A stretch of DNA of 64,000 nt from Flavobacterium panici (GCF_903819335.1 NZ_CAIJDE010000064.1:100475-164474), one strand, 5' to 3'. Counted from the first letter of the stretch, positions 52,076-60,613 are shown. Notes: generated by a model not told the origin, from the sequence alone. Numbers and translations are program-made.

Positions 52076-53854
52076 ATGAAAGAATTAAGCTATTTAAACA
52101 AATATTTCATTAAATATAAATTCAGTTTTTCCTTCGGAATTTTAATCACCATAATCGCACAAATATTCTTTTTATTTACTCCAAAGCTGGTTAGCCACTC
52201 TTTTGACATTATCGAAAAGTTTTTAAAACTATCAGATGCCGATAAAAAATCCTCTATGCTTGTAGACTTTTATCAGCAGGAATTAATTCATAACGTGCTC
52301 TTAATCACCGGAAGTGCAATTGTTGGAGGATTCTTAACTTTTTTAATGCGTCAGACTTTAATTGTAATGTCGCGCCATATTGAGTTTGATTTAAAAAATG
52401 AGGTTTTTAGACAATATGAAAACCTTTCTCAAAATTTCTACAAACAAAATCGTACGGGAGATTTGATGAACAGAATCAGCGAAGACGTTTCTAAAGTTCG
52501 TATGTATGTTGGCCCGGCGGTAATGTATACGATAAATACGTTTATTCGTTTTGCTATCGTATTATTATATATGTACAATGTTTCGCCTTTACTGACTTTA
52601 TATACCATTCTACCGCTGCCAATTTTATCATATTGCATTTTCAAACTAAGTTCAGAAATCAATAAACGAAGCACTACTTTTCAGCAGTATTTATCTAAAG
52701 TTTCAAGTTTTACACAGGAAATATTTTCAGGAATCAGAGTTATAAAAGCTTATTCTTTAGAAAATCAGCATCAAAATAACATGGTAAATCTTTCAGATGA
52801 AAGTAAACGCAAGAGTTTAGATTTAGCCAAAGTTCAGTCACTGTTTGGGCCTTTGATGATTGCCCTTATCGGAATTAGTAATTTGGTTGTAATTTATTTT
52901 GGAGGCGTAATGTACATCAACGGAACGATTCCGAATATTGGTACAATTGCCGAGTTTATTTTGTACGTAAACATGTTAACCTGGCCTGTTGCTTCTCTTG
53001 GATGGGTTTCGTCTATGGTGCAAGAAGCAGAGGCTTCTCAAAAACGTTTAAATGAGTTTTTGAAAATTGAACCGGAAATTAAAAACAACAATCAAAATTC
53101 ATCAGACATACAAGGTTCAATTGCTTTTGAAAATGTAAGTTATACTTATGAAGATACTAATATTGAAGCTTTAAAAAATGTAAGTTTCACGGTAAAAAAA
53201 GGAGAAACACTGGCGATTTTAGGAAAAACAGGTTCTGGAAAATCTACTATTTTATCTCTAATTTCCCGACTTTATGATGTTACTGATGGAAGAATTACAA
53301 TTGATCAAAACGAAATCAGTTCTTTAAATTTAAACGATTTAAGAAACAGCATCGGAATTGTTCCTCAGGATGCTTTCTTGTTTTCGGATACTATTAAAAA
53401 CAACATCAAATTCGGAAACCAAAATGCTACTGATGAAGAAGTTATTAACGCCGCAAAAAATGCTGTCGTTCATGATAATATCATTGCATTTAACAAACAA
53501 TATGACACTATTTTAGGAGAAAGAGGAATTACGCTTTCGGGCGGACAAAAACAGCGTGTATCGATCGCGAGGGCGATTATAAAAAATCCGGCGATTTTAC
53601 TTTTTGATGATTGTTTGTCTGCCGTTGATACCGAAACTGAGGAAACAATCCTACATAATTTGTTTGAATTTTGTAAGGATAAAACTACCATAATTGTCAG
53701 TCACCGAGTGTCTTCTGCCAAAAATGCTGATAAAATCATTATTTTAGAAGATGGCGAAATCATTCAACAAGGCTCTCATAATCAATTAATAAATCAGAAA
53801 GGTTACTACGCATCGTTATATTTAAAACAACTTTCGGAAAAAGAATTACTTTAA
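52076..53854 (+). CDS. ABC-type exporter, permease-ATPase fusion
   Basis: 592 residues. Six membrane segments in the N-terminal half (SFGILITIIAQIFFLFTPKL to IGTIAEFILYVNMLTWPVAS), then ATPase: GKTGSGKSTI (Walker A, about 379-388), LSGGQKQR signature, ILLFDDCLSAVD (Walker B) and H-loop IVSHR. Family is ABCB/MsbA-like half-transporters; the N-terminus lacks features that tell lipid from drug export. It is divergent from the dehydrogenase gene. Confidence 0.88.
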   Translation: MKELSYLNKYFIKYKFSFSFGILITIIAQIFFLFTPKLVSHSFDIIEKFLKLSDADKKSSMLVDFYQQELIHNVLLITGSAIVGGFLTFLMRQTLIVMSRHIEFDLKNEVFRQYENLSQNFYKQNRTGDLMNRISEDVSKVRMYVGPAVMYTINTFIRFAIVLLYMYNVSPLLTLYTILPLPILSYCIFKLSSEINKRSTTFQQYLSKVSSFTQEIFSGIRVIKAYSLENQHQNNMVNLSDESKRKSLDLAKVQSLFGPLMIALIGISNLVVIYFGGVMYINGTIPNIGTIAEFILYVNMLTWPVASLGWVSSMVQEAEASQKRLNEFLKIEPEIKNNNQNSSDIQGSIAFENVSYTYEDTNIEALKNVSFTVKKGETLAILGKTGSGKSTILSLISRLYDVTDGRITIDQNEISSLNLNDLRNSIGIVPQDAFLFSDTIKNNIKFGNQNATDEEVINAAKNAVVHDNIIAFNKQYDTILGERGITLSGGQKQRVSIARAIIKNPAILLFDDCLSAVDTETEETILHNLFEFCKDKTTIIVSHRVSSAKNADKIIILEDGEIIQQGSHNQLINQKGYYASLYLKQLSEKELL

Positions 53855-53908
53855 TTGTTGCGTAATAGATAAATTTTTATGATTTTTGAGTACTATTAAT
53901 TACCAAAA

Positions 53909-54292
53909 ATGATAGAACGTATTATGAGAGAAAATGACATGTTAGAAAAAGAAGAGATTTTTTCTAAAGTATTACGAGCAGGAAGAAGAACTTATTTCTT
54001 TGATGTGAGAGCTACTAAAGCTGACGATTATTATATTACGATTACCGAAAGCAAAAAGTTTACAGAAGAAGATGGTTCTTTTCACTTTAAAAAACACAAA
54101 ATTTATTTATACAAAGAAGATTTTAGTGCTTTTGCCGAAATACTAGAAGAAATGACTTCATACGTTTTGAACCACAAAGGTGAAGAAGTAATCTCTGAAA
54201 GACATCAAAAAGATTTTAAAAAAGAATACGGCTCTGATAAAGCTGAAACACCAAGATCTAGCTTTACTGATATTGATTTTGACGATATTTAA
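53909..54292 (+). CDS. DUF3276 (PUR-alpha-like nucleic-acid-binding) protein
   Basis: 127 residues (a later ATG at 53924 is possible). The DUF3276 core KEEIFSKVLRAGRRTYFFDVRATKADDYYITITESKK and the following FHFKKHKIYLYKEDFSAFAEILEEM correspond to the PUR repeat fold (beta-beta-beta-beta-alpha), and the tail is acidic (FTDIDFDDI). Such Bacteroidota and Borrelia proteins bind single-stranded nucleic acids. It lies 54 nt after the ABC gene and has its own terminator. Confidence 0.87.
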   Translation: MIERIMRENDMLEKEEIFSKVLRAGRRTYFFDVRATKADDYYITITESKKFTEEDGSFHFKKHKIYLYKEDFSAFAEILEEMTSYVLNHKGEEVISERHQKDFKKEYGSDKAETPRSSFTDIDFDDI

Positions 54293-54317
54293 TCTTATAT
54301 AACTTTTCTAAAAGTTC

Positions 54318-54352
54318 AAGTCCAATATGTGTAGCATTTTTGGACTTTTTTT
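54318..54352 (+). terminator. Terminator after the DUF3276 gene
   Basis: AAGTCCAA (54318-54325) and TTGGACTT (54340-54347) form an 8-bp stem followed by a T-run. Confidence 0.65.
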
Positions 54353-54438
54353 ATATATTTAAATTCTATAATTTTAGTCGAGATGAATTATTTTAGATTT
54401 CAGACTTTAGATTTTAGATTTATTCAAACTCTTATAAA

Positions 54439-55269
54439 ATGAAAAAATTAATTCTATTACTTAGTTTCATTTTGATTACATTTTCAGCGTCTGCTCAAAA
54501 AACAGAATATGAAAAAAAATCAAACATTCAATATTATTCTTCAGAAATAAATAAATCCGACAGTTACATTAACGAAAGATGTGTTCTGGATATTTATTAT
54601 CCAAAAAACACAAAAGGCTTTGCTACAATTGTCTGGTTTCATGGCGGAGGTTTAACGGGCGGAAATAAAGAAATTCCTGAAGCTTTAAAAAATAAAGGTT
54701 TTGCCATTATTGGTGTAAATTACAGATTGTCTCCAAAAGCAAAAACGGTAAAAGCGATTGAAGATGCGGCGGCGGCTGTTGCCTGGGCATTTAATAATAT
54801 CAGCAACTATGGTGGTGATTCTTCTCTAATATTTCTTTCTGGTCATTCTGCCGGAGGATATTTAGATATGATGGTTGGTCTAAATAAAAAATGGCTGCAA
54901 AAAGAAGGAATTGATGCCAACCGAATTGCAGGATTGATTCCATTTAGCGGACAATGTATTACGCATTTTGAAGTTAGAAGAGAAAACGGAATCCCGGAAA
55001 AACAACCGACAATTGATGCTTTTGCGCCTTTGTATCACGTTCGCGCCGATGCTCCGCCGCTTTTATTAATTACCGGAGATCGTGAACTGGAAATGTTAGG
55101 CCGATATGAAGAAAACGCATACATGGCAAGAATGATGAAATTAGTTGGACATACACAGACTAAACTTTACGAATTAGACGGCTACGGCCATGGAATGACT
55201 GAACCTGGTTTTCCGTTATTGGTAAACGAAGTCAACCGAATTTTAAAAGAAAAACAAACTAAGAAATAA
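54439..55269 (+). CDS. Secreted alpha/beta-hydrolase (esterase-like)
   Basis: 276 residues with a Sec signal (MKKLILLLSFILITFSASAQK). The oxyanion segment FHGGGLTGGN and the nucleophile GHSAGGYLDMMVG (about 135-147) are of the hormone-sensitive-lipase/carboxylesterase type; catalytic Asp near LLLITGDRELEMLG and His in GYGHGMTEP. It is exported and hydrolyses an ester or peptide; substrate unknown. Preceded by a degenerate TTTTAGA repeat. Confidence 0.82.
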   Translation: MKKLILLLSFILITFSASAQKTEYEKKSNIQYYSSEINKSDSYINERCVLDIYYPKNTKGFATIVWFHGGGLTGGNKEIPEALKNKGFAIIGVNYRLSPKAKTVKAIEDAAAAVAWAFNNISNYGGDSSLIFLSGHSAGGYLDMMVGLNKKWLQKEGIDANRIAGLIPFSGQCITHFEVRRENGIPEKQPTIDAFAPLYHVRADAPPLLLITGDRELEMLGRYEENAYMARMMKLVGHTQTKLYELDGYGHGMTEPGFPLLVNEVNRILKEKQTKK

Positions 55270-55287
55270 ATATATAATTCCACGGCA

Positions 55288-55842
55288 ATGGAAACACAAC
55301 TTTTAATTTTACCCGGATTAGGAAATTCCGGAGAAAAACACTGGCAGACCTTTTGGCATGAAAAATTTAAAAATTCAATTCGTTTGGTTCAGGACAATTG
55401 GGACGAGCCTGTTCGCGAAGATTGGATTGCCCGCTTAAACGAAGCCGTTTCTAAATTAGATAGTCCAACGATTTTAGTAGCACACAGTCTTGCTGTTTCT
55501 TTAGTTTTACATTGGGCAGAAAACAATTCGAATAAAAATATAGTTGGTGCTTTATTAGTTGCTCCCGCCGATGTTGATTCACCAGAACATACACCAGATA
55601 TTATCAGGAATTTTTCTCCAATGCCGCTTTATAAATTGCCTTTTCCATCGATAGTTGTGGCGAGTGAAAATGATCCGTATGCCTTATTTGAAAGAAAACA
55701 ATATTTTGCAGAAAAATGGGGAAGTGATTTCGTAAACGTTGGTGAACAAGGCCACATTAACTCTGATTCTGATTTAAGATATTGGGAAGAAGGACAGTTG
55801 ATATTAGAACAATTAATTGCAAAAATAAATACTACAAACTAA
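55288..55842 (+). CDS. RBBP9/YdeN-type serine hydrolase
   Basis: 184 residues. LLILPGLGNSGEKHWQTFW is the start of the RBBP9 family; VAHSLAVSLVLHW holds the Ser nucleophile (about 65-77) and SENDPYALFERK and GEQGHINSDS the Asp and His. The family are small serine hydrolases without established substrate. It is 19 nt behind the secreted hydrolase, so the two are probably cotranscribed. Confidence 0.88.
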   Translation: METQLLILPGLGNSGEKHWQTFWHEKFKNSIRLVQDNWDEPVREDWIARLNEAVSKLDSPTILVAHSLAVSLVLHWAENNSNKNIVGALLVAPADVDSPEHTPDIIRNFSPMPLYKLPFPSIVVASENDPYALFERKQYFAEKWGSDFVNVGEQGHINSDSDLRYWEEGQLILEQLIAKINTTN

Positions 55843-55860
55843 TGTTTTGTAAGCAAATTT

Positions 55861-56250
55861 AACCGCAAACCACGCAAAGGTATTACGCAAAGTTCACAAA
55901 GTTTTTTTATTAAAAGCTTGCGAAATCTTTGATTTATTAAAGGTCACAAAGCTGGAGTTTAAAGAATAATTCGTGTGAATTAGTGCAATTCGTGGCAAAA
56001 AATTAACCACAAAATCAAAAATCCTTTTTAATCTGTGTAATCTGTGGCAAACTAAAAACTGAACTACAACTGAAATTTCACCGCAAAGACAGCAAAGATA
56101 TTACGCAAAGTTCACAAAGTTTTTTTTATTAAAAGCTTGCGAAATCTTTGATTTATTAAAGGTCACAAAGCTGGAGTTAAAAAATAATTCGTGTAAATTA
56201 GTGTAATTCGTGGCAAAAAAAAATCATTTTAATCTGAGAAATCTGTGGAA
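55861..56250. repeat. Tandemly duplicated ~218-bp composite repeat in the 444-bp gap
   Basis: 55881-55959 (TATTACGCAAAGTTCACAAAG through GGTCACAAAGCTGGAGTT) recurs at 56099-56177 with one extra T in a T-run, and both copies are followed by AATTCGTG...AATTAGTG.AATTCGTGGCAAAAA and an AATCTG(T/A).(T/A)AATCTGTGG. Offset is 218 bp. The gap 55843-56286 has no gene. Confidence 0.85.
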
Positions 56251-56286
56251 AACTGAAAACTGCGACTGCGACTGAAAACTAAAAAA

Positions 56287-56622
56287 CTACCCTATTCGAA
56301 GCCCATTTGGTATTTTAAAATCAGGAGCTAGTAAAATAACATCTCCCTCCTCGCCTACAGCTCCAAGAACCAGACATTCGCTCATAAATTTTCCTATTTG
56401 TTTTTTGGGGAAATTTACAACGGCCACGATTTGTCTGTTTAGTAAATCTTCTTTTTTGTATCGTTTTGTAATTTGTGCAGATGATTTTCTGATACCTATT
56501 TCGGCACCAAAATCTATTGTTAATTGAAAAGCAGGTTTTCTGGCTTCGGGAAAATCATTTACTTCGATGATAGTTCCTACACGCATATCTGTTCTTTCGA
56601 ATTCGTCCCAGGTTAAATCCAT
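56287..56622 (-). CDS. CsaA/EMAP-II-like tRNA-binding protein
   Basis: 111 residues from ATG 56622 (MDLTWDEFERTDMRVGTI); the frame reads further upstream to 56718 but the extra residues are basic and lack family similarity, so that start is not used. FERTDMRVGTIIEVNDFPEARKPAFQLTIDFG is the OB-fold of CsaA/tRNA_bind, and QIVAVVNFPKKQIGKFMSECLVLG the second half. CsaA binds tRNA-like RNA and is linked to secretion or translation quality control. Confidence 0.88.
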   Translation of the reverse strand: MDLTWDEFERTDMRVGTIIEVNDFPEARKPAFQLTIDFGAEIGIRKSSAQITKRYKKEDLLNRQIVAVVNFPKKQIGKFMSECLVLGAVGEEGDVILLAPDFKIPNGLRIG

Positions 56623-56751
56623 TTGAAAATTGTTTTTTACAAACCTATAAATTTTGTAAGTAATACAACTAATTCTATAACCTATTTTTTTTATACTAGG
56701 TTTAATTTTACTACACATGCATTAGTAACTAATTAGTAAAAAAATATAAAA

Positions 56752-57645
56752 ATGGAAAATAGTGTAATAAATGCCAATCCAACTCTAAGGGATTTAGATT
56801 TTGATATTCATCAATTAAATACAGATAAATTCATTGAAACTGCTAAAAACGTAAAGCTTTATGTAAAGGATTACGGAAAAGGGAAACCAGTTATTTTAAT
56901 TCACGGATGGCCGCTTTCTAACGAAATGTGGGAATATCAGGTTGAATATTTGGTTAAAAATAATTACCGTGTAATTGCCTATGACCGCCGTGGTTTTGGT
57001 AAATCGTCACAACCGTGGGAAGGATATGATTATGATACTTTAACGGATGATTTAAGCGAAATTATAAACCAGCTGGAATTAGAGAATGTAACTTTGGTTG
57101 GATTTTCTATGGGTGGCGGTGAAGTGGTTCGTTATTTTAGCAGATATCAGGGAAAAGGTGTTGCAAAAGCCGCTTTGATTTCTTCAATTATTCCTTTTTT
57201 ACTAAAAACAGAAGATAATCCAGACGGACATCCAAGAGAAAAAAGTGAAACTACCGCAGCAGCAATCAAGGAAGACAGAATTGGATTTGTTGATAATTTC
57301 GGAAAGACATTTTTTGGTGTAAATATTATCAATAAACCTTTAAGTACGGCTTTATTAGAATATTACAGAATGCTTTGTTCATTCGCTTCTCCACACGCAA
57401 CTTTAAAATGTGCCGAATCTTTTTCTTTTACTGATTTTAGAGACGAATTAAGTACAATAACAGTTCCAACTTTAATTATTCACGGAAATGACGATAAAAT
57501 CGTTCCAATCGATCTAACGTCTAAAAAAGCATCAGAAGCTATTGCAAATAATACATATATCGTTTACGAAGGCGCTCCGCATGGTTTGTTTTATACTGAC
57601 AGAGATAAATTAAACGAAGATTTACTTGAATTTTTGAATTCATAA
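56752..57645 (+). CDS. Alpha/beta-hydrolase (non-haem chloroperoxidase-like)
   Basis: 297 residues, no clear signal peptide, but with an N-terminal extension of about 30 residues. Motifs: VILIHGWPLSNEMWE (oxyanion), YDRRGFGKSSQPWEGYDYDTLTDDLSEII, nucleophile GFSMGGGEVVRYF (about 123-135), Asp in IIHGNDDKIVPI and His in GAPHGLF. This is the cofactor-free haloperoxidase/esterase type. It is divergent from the CsaA-type gene. Confidence 0.88.
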   Translation: MENSVINANPTLRDLDFDIHQLNTDKFIETAKNVKLYVKDYGKGKPVILIHGWPLSNEMWEYQVEYLVKNNYRVIAYDRRGFGKSSQPWEGYDYDTLTDDLSEIINQLELENVTLVGFSMGGGEVVRYFSRYQGKGVAKAALISSIIPFLLKTEDNPDGHPREKSETTAAAIKEDRIGFVDNFGKTFFGVNIINKPLSTALLEYYRMLCSFASPHATLKCAESFSFTDFRDELSTITVPTLIIHGNDDKIVPIDLTSKKASEAIANNTYIVYEGAPHGLFYTDRDKLNEDLLEFLNS

Positions 57646-57654
57646 ATAAGTTTA

Positions 57655-57745
57655 GCCACAGATTATACAGATTAAAAGGATTTTTTTTTGCAGATTAAAA
57701 CTGTTTTAAAATTTTATAATCTTTTTAATCCGTGCAATCTGTGGC
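57655..57745. repeat. GCCACAGATTATACAGATTAAAAGGAT inverted repeat
   Basis: Arms at 57655-57681 and 57719-57745 (ATCTTTTTAATCCGTGCAATCTGTGGC) pair over about 27 bp with a few mismatches. It lies between the hydrolase and the thioredoxin-like gene. Confidence 0.65.
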
Positions 57746-57794
57746 AAAAAAATACAATTCTTCCTGTGCTCTTTTTTATACAGAATTTAAAGGC

Positions 57795-57802
57795 TATTTT
57801 TG
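57795..57802 (+). promoter_or_regulatory. -7 box (TATTTTTG) of the thioredoxin-like gene
   Basis: Matches TAnnTTTG; 19 nt before the start codon at 57822. Confidence 0.5.
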
Positions 57803-57821
57803 AGTATTAATTTTTGTAAAA

Positions 57822-58376
57822 ATGGCACGCACTCCTTCAAATATGATTCCGCTTGGGACAATTGCTCCAGAATTTTATATAAAAGATACGAATTCGAATC
57901 ACACTTATTCGTTTGAAGATTTAAAAGGATCAAAAGGTACGCTTGTTATTTTTATGTGCAATCATTGTCCTTTTGTGCTTCATGTTATTAATGAAATTGT
58001 CATGATATCTAATGATTATCGCGTTCAGGGGCTTGGTATTATTGCTATTTCAAGTAATGATATTGTAAAATATCCGCAGGATTCTCCAGAATTAATGACT
58101 GATTTTGCTTTACAGCATAAAATTGATTTTCCTTATTTATTTGATGAAACGCAGGAAGTGGCAAAAGCATACGATGCAGCCTGCACGCCCGATTTCTATT
58201 TATTCGACAATCAGGATAAATTGTTTTACAGAGGACAACTTGATGATTCAAGACCCGGAAACGGAATTCCGTTAAGCGGAACTGATTTAAGAAATGCCAT
58301 TGATGCCTTGATTTACAACCGAACTTTGAATGAAATTCAGAAACCAAGCATTGGGTGTAATATCAAATGGAAATAA
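57822..58376 (+). CDS. Thioredoxin-like (AhpC/TSA-type) protein
   Basis: 184 residues. The fold starts PLGTIAPEFYIKDTNSNHTYSF; the redox motif is FMCNHCPFVLHVINEI (CxxC at about 48-51), typical of AhpC/TSA-like 'thioredoxin family' proteins. Conserved YLFDETQEVAKAYDAACTPDFYLFD carries the cis-Pro (TPDF). The C-terminus PSIGCNIKWK has another Cys near the end, giving a possible third redox residue. It is likely a cytoplasmic disulfide or peroxide-handling enzyme. Confidence 0.82.
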   Translation: MARTPSNMIPLGTIAPEFYIKDTNSNHTYSFEDLKGSKGTLVIFMCNHCPFVLHVINEIVMISNDYRVQGLGIIAISSNDIVKYPQDSPELMTDFALQHKIDFPYLFDETQEVAKAYDAACTPDFYLFDNQDKLFYRGQLDDSRPGNGIPLSGTDLRNAIDALIYNRTLNEIQKPSIGCNIKWK

Positions 58377-58403
58377 AATTTGTAAGAATCAAAAAACTTT
58401 ACT

Positions 58404-58411
58404 TATCTTTG
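58404..58411 (+). promoter_or_regulatory. -7 box (TATCTTTG) with TTTG at -33; start of a long leader
   Basis: TATCTTTG with a TTG 21 nt upstream (58380-58382) gives the best Bacteroidota promoter in the window. It starts a transcript about 350 nt before the Rnk-like start codon. Confidence 0.6.
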
Positions 58412-58417
58412 CAAATC

Positions 58418-58763
58418 ATAATTAAAATCACTCATTGTGAACACTATAACAATATTTACAGTTTTTAGACCTGCATATTCTTGTAAGAGAAAACCGCTTT
58501 CGGCTGTATTTATTTCACATAGTAAGGCCTTTATTAATTAGGCCTCCGTCTATTTCAATTCTTCTTTCAGGCGGAGGATTTACATCGATTTAAACATTTA
58601 CTTATTTGACAAAATTTAAGTTTTGGTCAGATACTTTTTTGTTTTTCAAACTAAATTCTTTACACGCTTGTCTTGTTTTAAACAAACTGAGCAACAACTG
58701 GCTCTGAAAAGCATAAAAGAAGAAAAATCATTCAAATTCAATAACAATAAATTCAATATAGAT
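58418..58763 (+). other. Long structured leader with a small reading frame
   Basis: The ~345-nt gap after the -7 box has a GTG-started reading frame of 33 codons (58437-58538) ending at a palindrome AGGCCTTTATTAATTAGGCCT (58526-58546) and a second hairpin CCTCCGTCT/AGGCGGAGG (58544-58581). The stop codon sits inside the palindrome. No T-run follows, so it looks more like a regulatory leader or attenuator than a terminator. No known riboswitch recognised. Confidence 0.4.
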
Positions 58764-59159
58764 ATGAAACCAACACCCACTTTCTGTAAATCAGATTATC
58801 AATTTTTAAGGGAATTGATTTTAAAAAGTAAAAATTCGACAAATACTAAAGAAGCAAATCAGCTTTCGCAAGAATTAGACCGCGCTGTAATAAGCAAGGA
58901 AAGTGAACTCGACAACTCTGTTATCAGAATAAATTCTGTTGTAACAATTGAAGATGTAATAGCGAAGAAGCAAATGAAAGTTCAAATTGTTTTACCTTCA
59001 TCTGCAGATATAAAGCAATCAAAAATTTCAATTCTGGCACCTTTAAGTGTTGCTATTATTGGTTTTAAAGAAAACGACGAAGTTGACTGGGAAATGCCGG
59101 CTGGTATCAAAACTTTAAAAATTATCGCGGTAGACAATACGGCTGTACATCATTCCTAA
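58764..59159 (+). CDS. GreA/Rnk C-terminal-domain protein
   Basis: 131 residues from ATG 58764 (MKPTPTFCKSDYQFLREL). The upstream open frame to 58623 would add 47 residues with no family similarity, so it is taken as leader. The N-terminal helix pair resembles the Rnk anchor, and the C-terminal half (NSVVTIEDVIAKKQMKVQIVLPSSADIKQSKISILAPLSVAIIGFKENDEVDWEMPAGIKTLKIIAV) is the GreA/GreB C-domain that binds near the RNA polymerase secondary channel. Probable RNA polymerase-binding regulator. Confidence 0.8.
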   Translation: MKPTPTFCKSDYQFLRELILKSKNSTNTKEANQLSQELDRAVISKESELDNSVIRINSVVTIEDVIAKKQMKVQIVLPSSADIKQSKISILAPLSVAIIGFKENDEVDWEMPAGIKTLKIIAVDNTAVHHS

Positions 59160-59165
59160 CTTTTT

Positions 59166-59195
59166 AAACACCTCATTTTGTGAAGGTGTTTTTTT
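59166..59195 (+). terminator. Terminator after the Rnk-like gene
   Basis: AACACCT and AGGTGTT pair around CATTTTGTGA and are followed by a T-run. Confidence 0.7.
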
Positions 59196-59212
59196 ATATC
59201 TATTTGAAAACA

Positions 59213-59247
59213 AAAAACCTGTTCAAATTATTGAACAGGTTTTTTGT
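59213..59247. terminator. Bidirectional terminator AAAAAACCTGTTCAA/TTGAACAGG
   Basis: AAAAAACCTGTTCAA and TTGAACAGGTTTTTT form a 15-bp stem with a 5-nt loop, with A-run and T-run on either side; it serves the cytochrome gene on the minus strand as well. Confidence 0.8.
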
Positions 59248-59265
59248 TTTTTTTCTAAATACAAA

Positions 59266-59565
59266 TTATAATTGCGAATGAATGTAATCTGTAATTGATG
59301 CCATTTGAGTCTCGTCTAGCTTCGCTTTTTTGCCCATTCTAACCAAAATTGGTCCCCATTCTTCTTTTGTATATTTCTTTGGATCTTTCAATTTGTGGCA
59401 TTTTGCGCAATTGTTTTCATACAAATCTCTACCTGCTTCTAATTCAGGAGTTAATACCACTGTTTTTGCAGGTTCGGCAGGAGTAGCTGCAACAGCTGGC
59501 GTTTTTTGAGTTCCGCAGGAAACTGCAAATAAAGCAAGTGCTGCAAGGATTAAAATATTTTTCAT
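59266..59565 (-). CDS. Small c-type cytochrome lipoprotein
   Basis: 99 residues. LALFAVSCGTQ is a lipobox (acylated Cys about 17), followed by a Pro/Ala-rich linker. The haem motif is CAKCH (about 54-58), with the Met ligand likely in ILVRMGKKAKLDETQM. It looks like a cytochrome c of class I (c551/c552 style), anchored to a membrane and exposed to the periplasm. It has its own terminator pair. Confidence 0.9.
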   Translation of the reverse strand: MKNILILAALALFAVSCGTQKTPAVAATPAEPAKTVVLTPELEAGRDLYENNCAKCHKLKDPKKYTKEEWGPILVRMGKKAKLDETQMASITDYIHSQL

Positions 59566-59589
59566 TGTCTCTGGTTTTTATAGTAAATA

Positions 59590-59623
59590 TAAAAAAAATC
59601 CCATTCGGCTTGCGAATGGGATT
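59590..59623 (-). terminator. Terminator of the prolyl-isomerase gene
   Basis: AATCCCATTCG and CGAATGGGATT form an 11-bp stem; the plus-strand A-run (59591-59598) is the U-run of the leftward transcript. Confidence 0.75.
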
Positions 59624-59658
59624 GCTATTTAAAACAATACTAAATTGCTTGTAAATCC

Positions 59659-60591
59659 TTATTTTACGTCCATTAATTCAACGTCAAAAATCAAAGTTGC
59701 ATTTGGCGGGATAACTCCTCCAGCTCCAGATGGACCGTAAGCTAAATCAGATGGAATTACAAAACGAGCTTTGTCACCAACTTGTAATAAAGCAATACCT
59801 TCGTCCCATCCTTCGATAACTTGTCCAACTCCTAATTTAAATTCGATTGGTTTTTTACGTGGGTAAGATGAATCAAAAACTTTTCCGTTTTCTAAAGATC
59901 CTTCGTAGTGAACAGAAACTGTTTTTCCAGCTTCAGCTCTTTTACCTTCACCTTTTTGGATCATTTTATAACGTAAACCGCTTTCTGTTTTATCAAAACC
60001 AGCAGCAAGTTGTTCCATTTTTGCTTCAGATTCTGCTTTTAAAGCTGCTTCACGTTTAAGGCGAGCACCTTTTAAACCAATAAAAGCTTCAATTGCATTC
60101 CATTTTTGAGCTTCTTCTCCAACTCTGATGATTTCTAAAGTCTCTAAAGCATCACCTTGAGCAACAGCATCAACTACATCTTGTCCTTCTACAACGTGAC
60201 CAAAAACACTGTGTTTTCCGTCTAACCAAGGAGTTGGAACGTGTGTGATAAAAAATTGAGAACCGTTACTTCCAGGTCCAGAATTTGCCATAGATAAAAC
60301 TCCCGGACGATCGTGTTTTAAACTTGGATCAAATTCATCATCAAATTTATACCCAGGATCTCCAGTTCCAGTTCCTTTAGGACAACCACCCTGAATCATA
60401 AAATCAGGAATTACTCTGTGAAAGTTTAATCCATCGTAGAATTTTTGTCCCTGAGGTTTTACTTTATTTTCCATATTTCCTTCTGCAAGAGCTACAAAAT
60501 TCCCTACGGTTCCTGGTGTTAAGTCGTGTGTTAGTTTAACTAAAATCGAACCTTTGCTTGTGTTGAATTTAGCGTATATTCCGTTTTCCAT
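59659..60591 (-). CDS. Dual-domain prolyl isomerase: cyclophilin fused to FKBP
   Basis: 310 residues without signal peptide. The N-terminal domain is a cyclophilin: FYDGLNFHRVIPDFMIQGG (catalytic Arg), SMANSGPGSNGSQFFITHVPTPWLDGKHSVFGHV (about 98-131). After a helical linker (about 155-195, KREAALKAESEAKMEQLAAG) the C-terminal FKBP domain has SVHYEGSLENGKVFDSSYPR, VIEGWDEGIALLQVGDKARFVIPSDLAYG and FDVELMDVK. Both active sites look intact. Such two-family immunophilins are rare and known from Flavobacterium and some protists. Confidence 0.95.
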   Translation of the reverse strand: MENGIYAKFNTSKGSILVKLTHDLTPGTVGNFVALAEGNMENKVKPQGQKFYDGLNFHRVIPDFMIQGGCPKGTGTGDPGYKFDDEFDPSLKHDRPGVLSMANSGPGSNGSQFFITHVPTPWLDGKHSVFGHVVEGQDVVDAVAQGDALETLEIIRVGEEAQKWNAIEAFIGLKGARLKREAALKAESEAKMEQLAAGFDKTESGLRYKMIQKGEGKRAEAGKTVSVHYEGSLENGKVFDSSYPRKKPIEFKLGVGQVIEGWDEGIALLQVGDKARFVIPSDLAYGPSGAGGVIPPNATLIFDVELMDVK

Positions 60592-60613
60592 GTTGTTATT
60601 TTTTAATTGAACG

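Noticed and set aside
56623..56718. N-terminal extension of the CsaA-like gene
   Set aside because: The extension is Lys/Ile-rich without similarity; known CsaA starts correspond to the ATG at 56622.
58623..58763. N-terminal extension of the Rnk-like gene (47 residues)
   Set aside because: It needs a TTG start and lacks family similarity; the ATG at 58764 begins the recognisable domain. The region is treated as leader.
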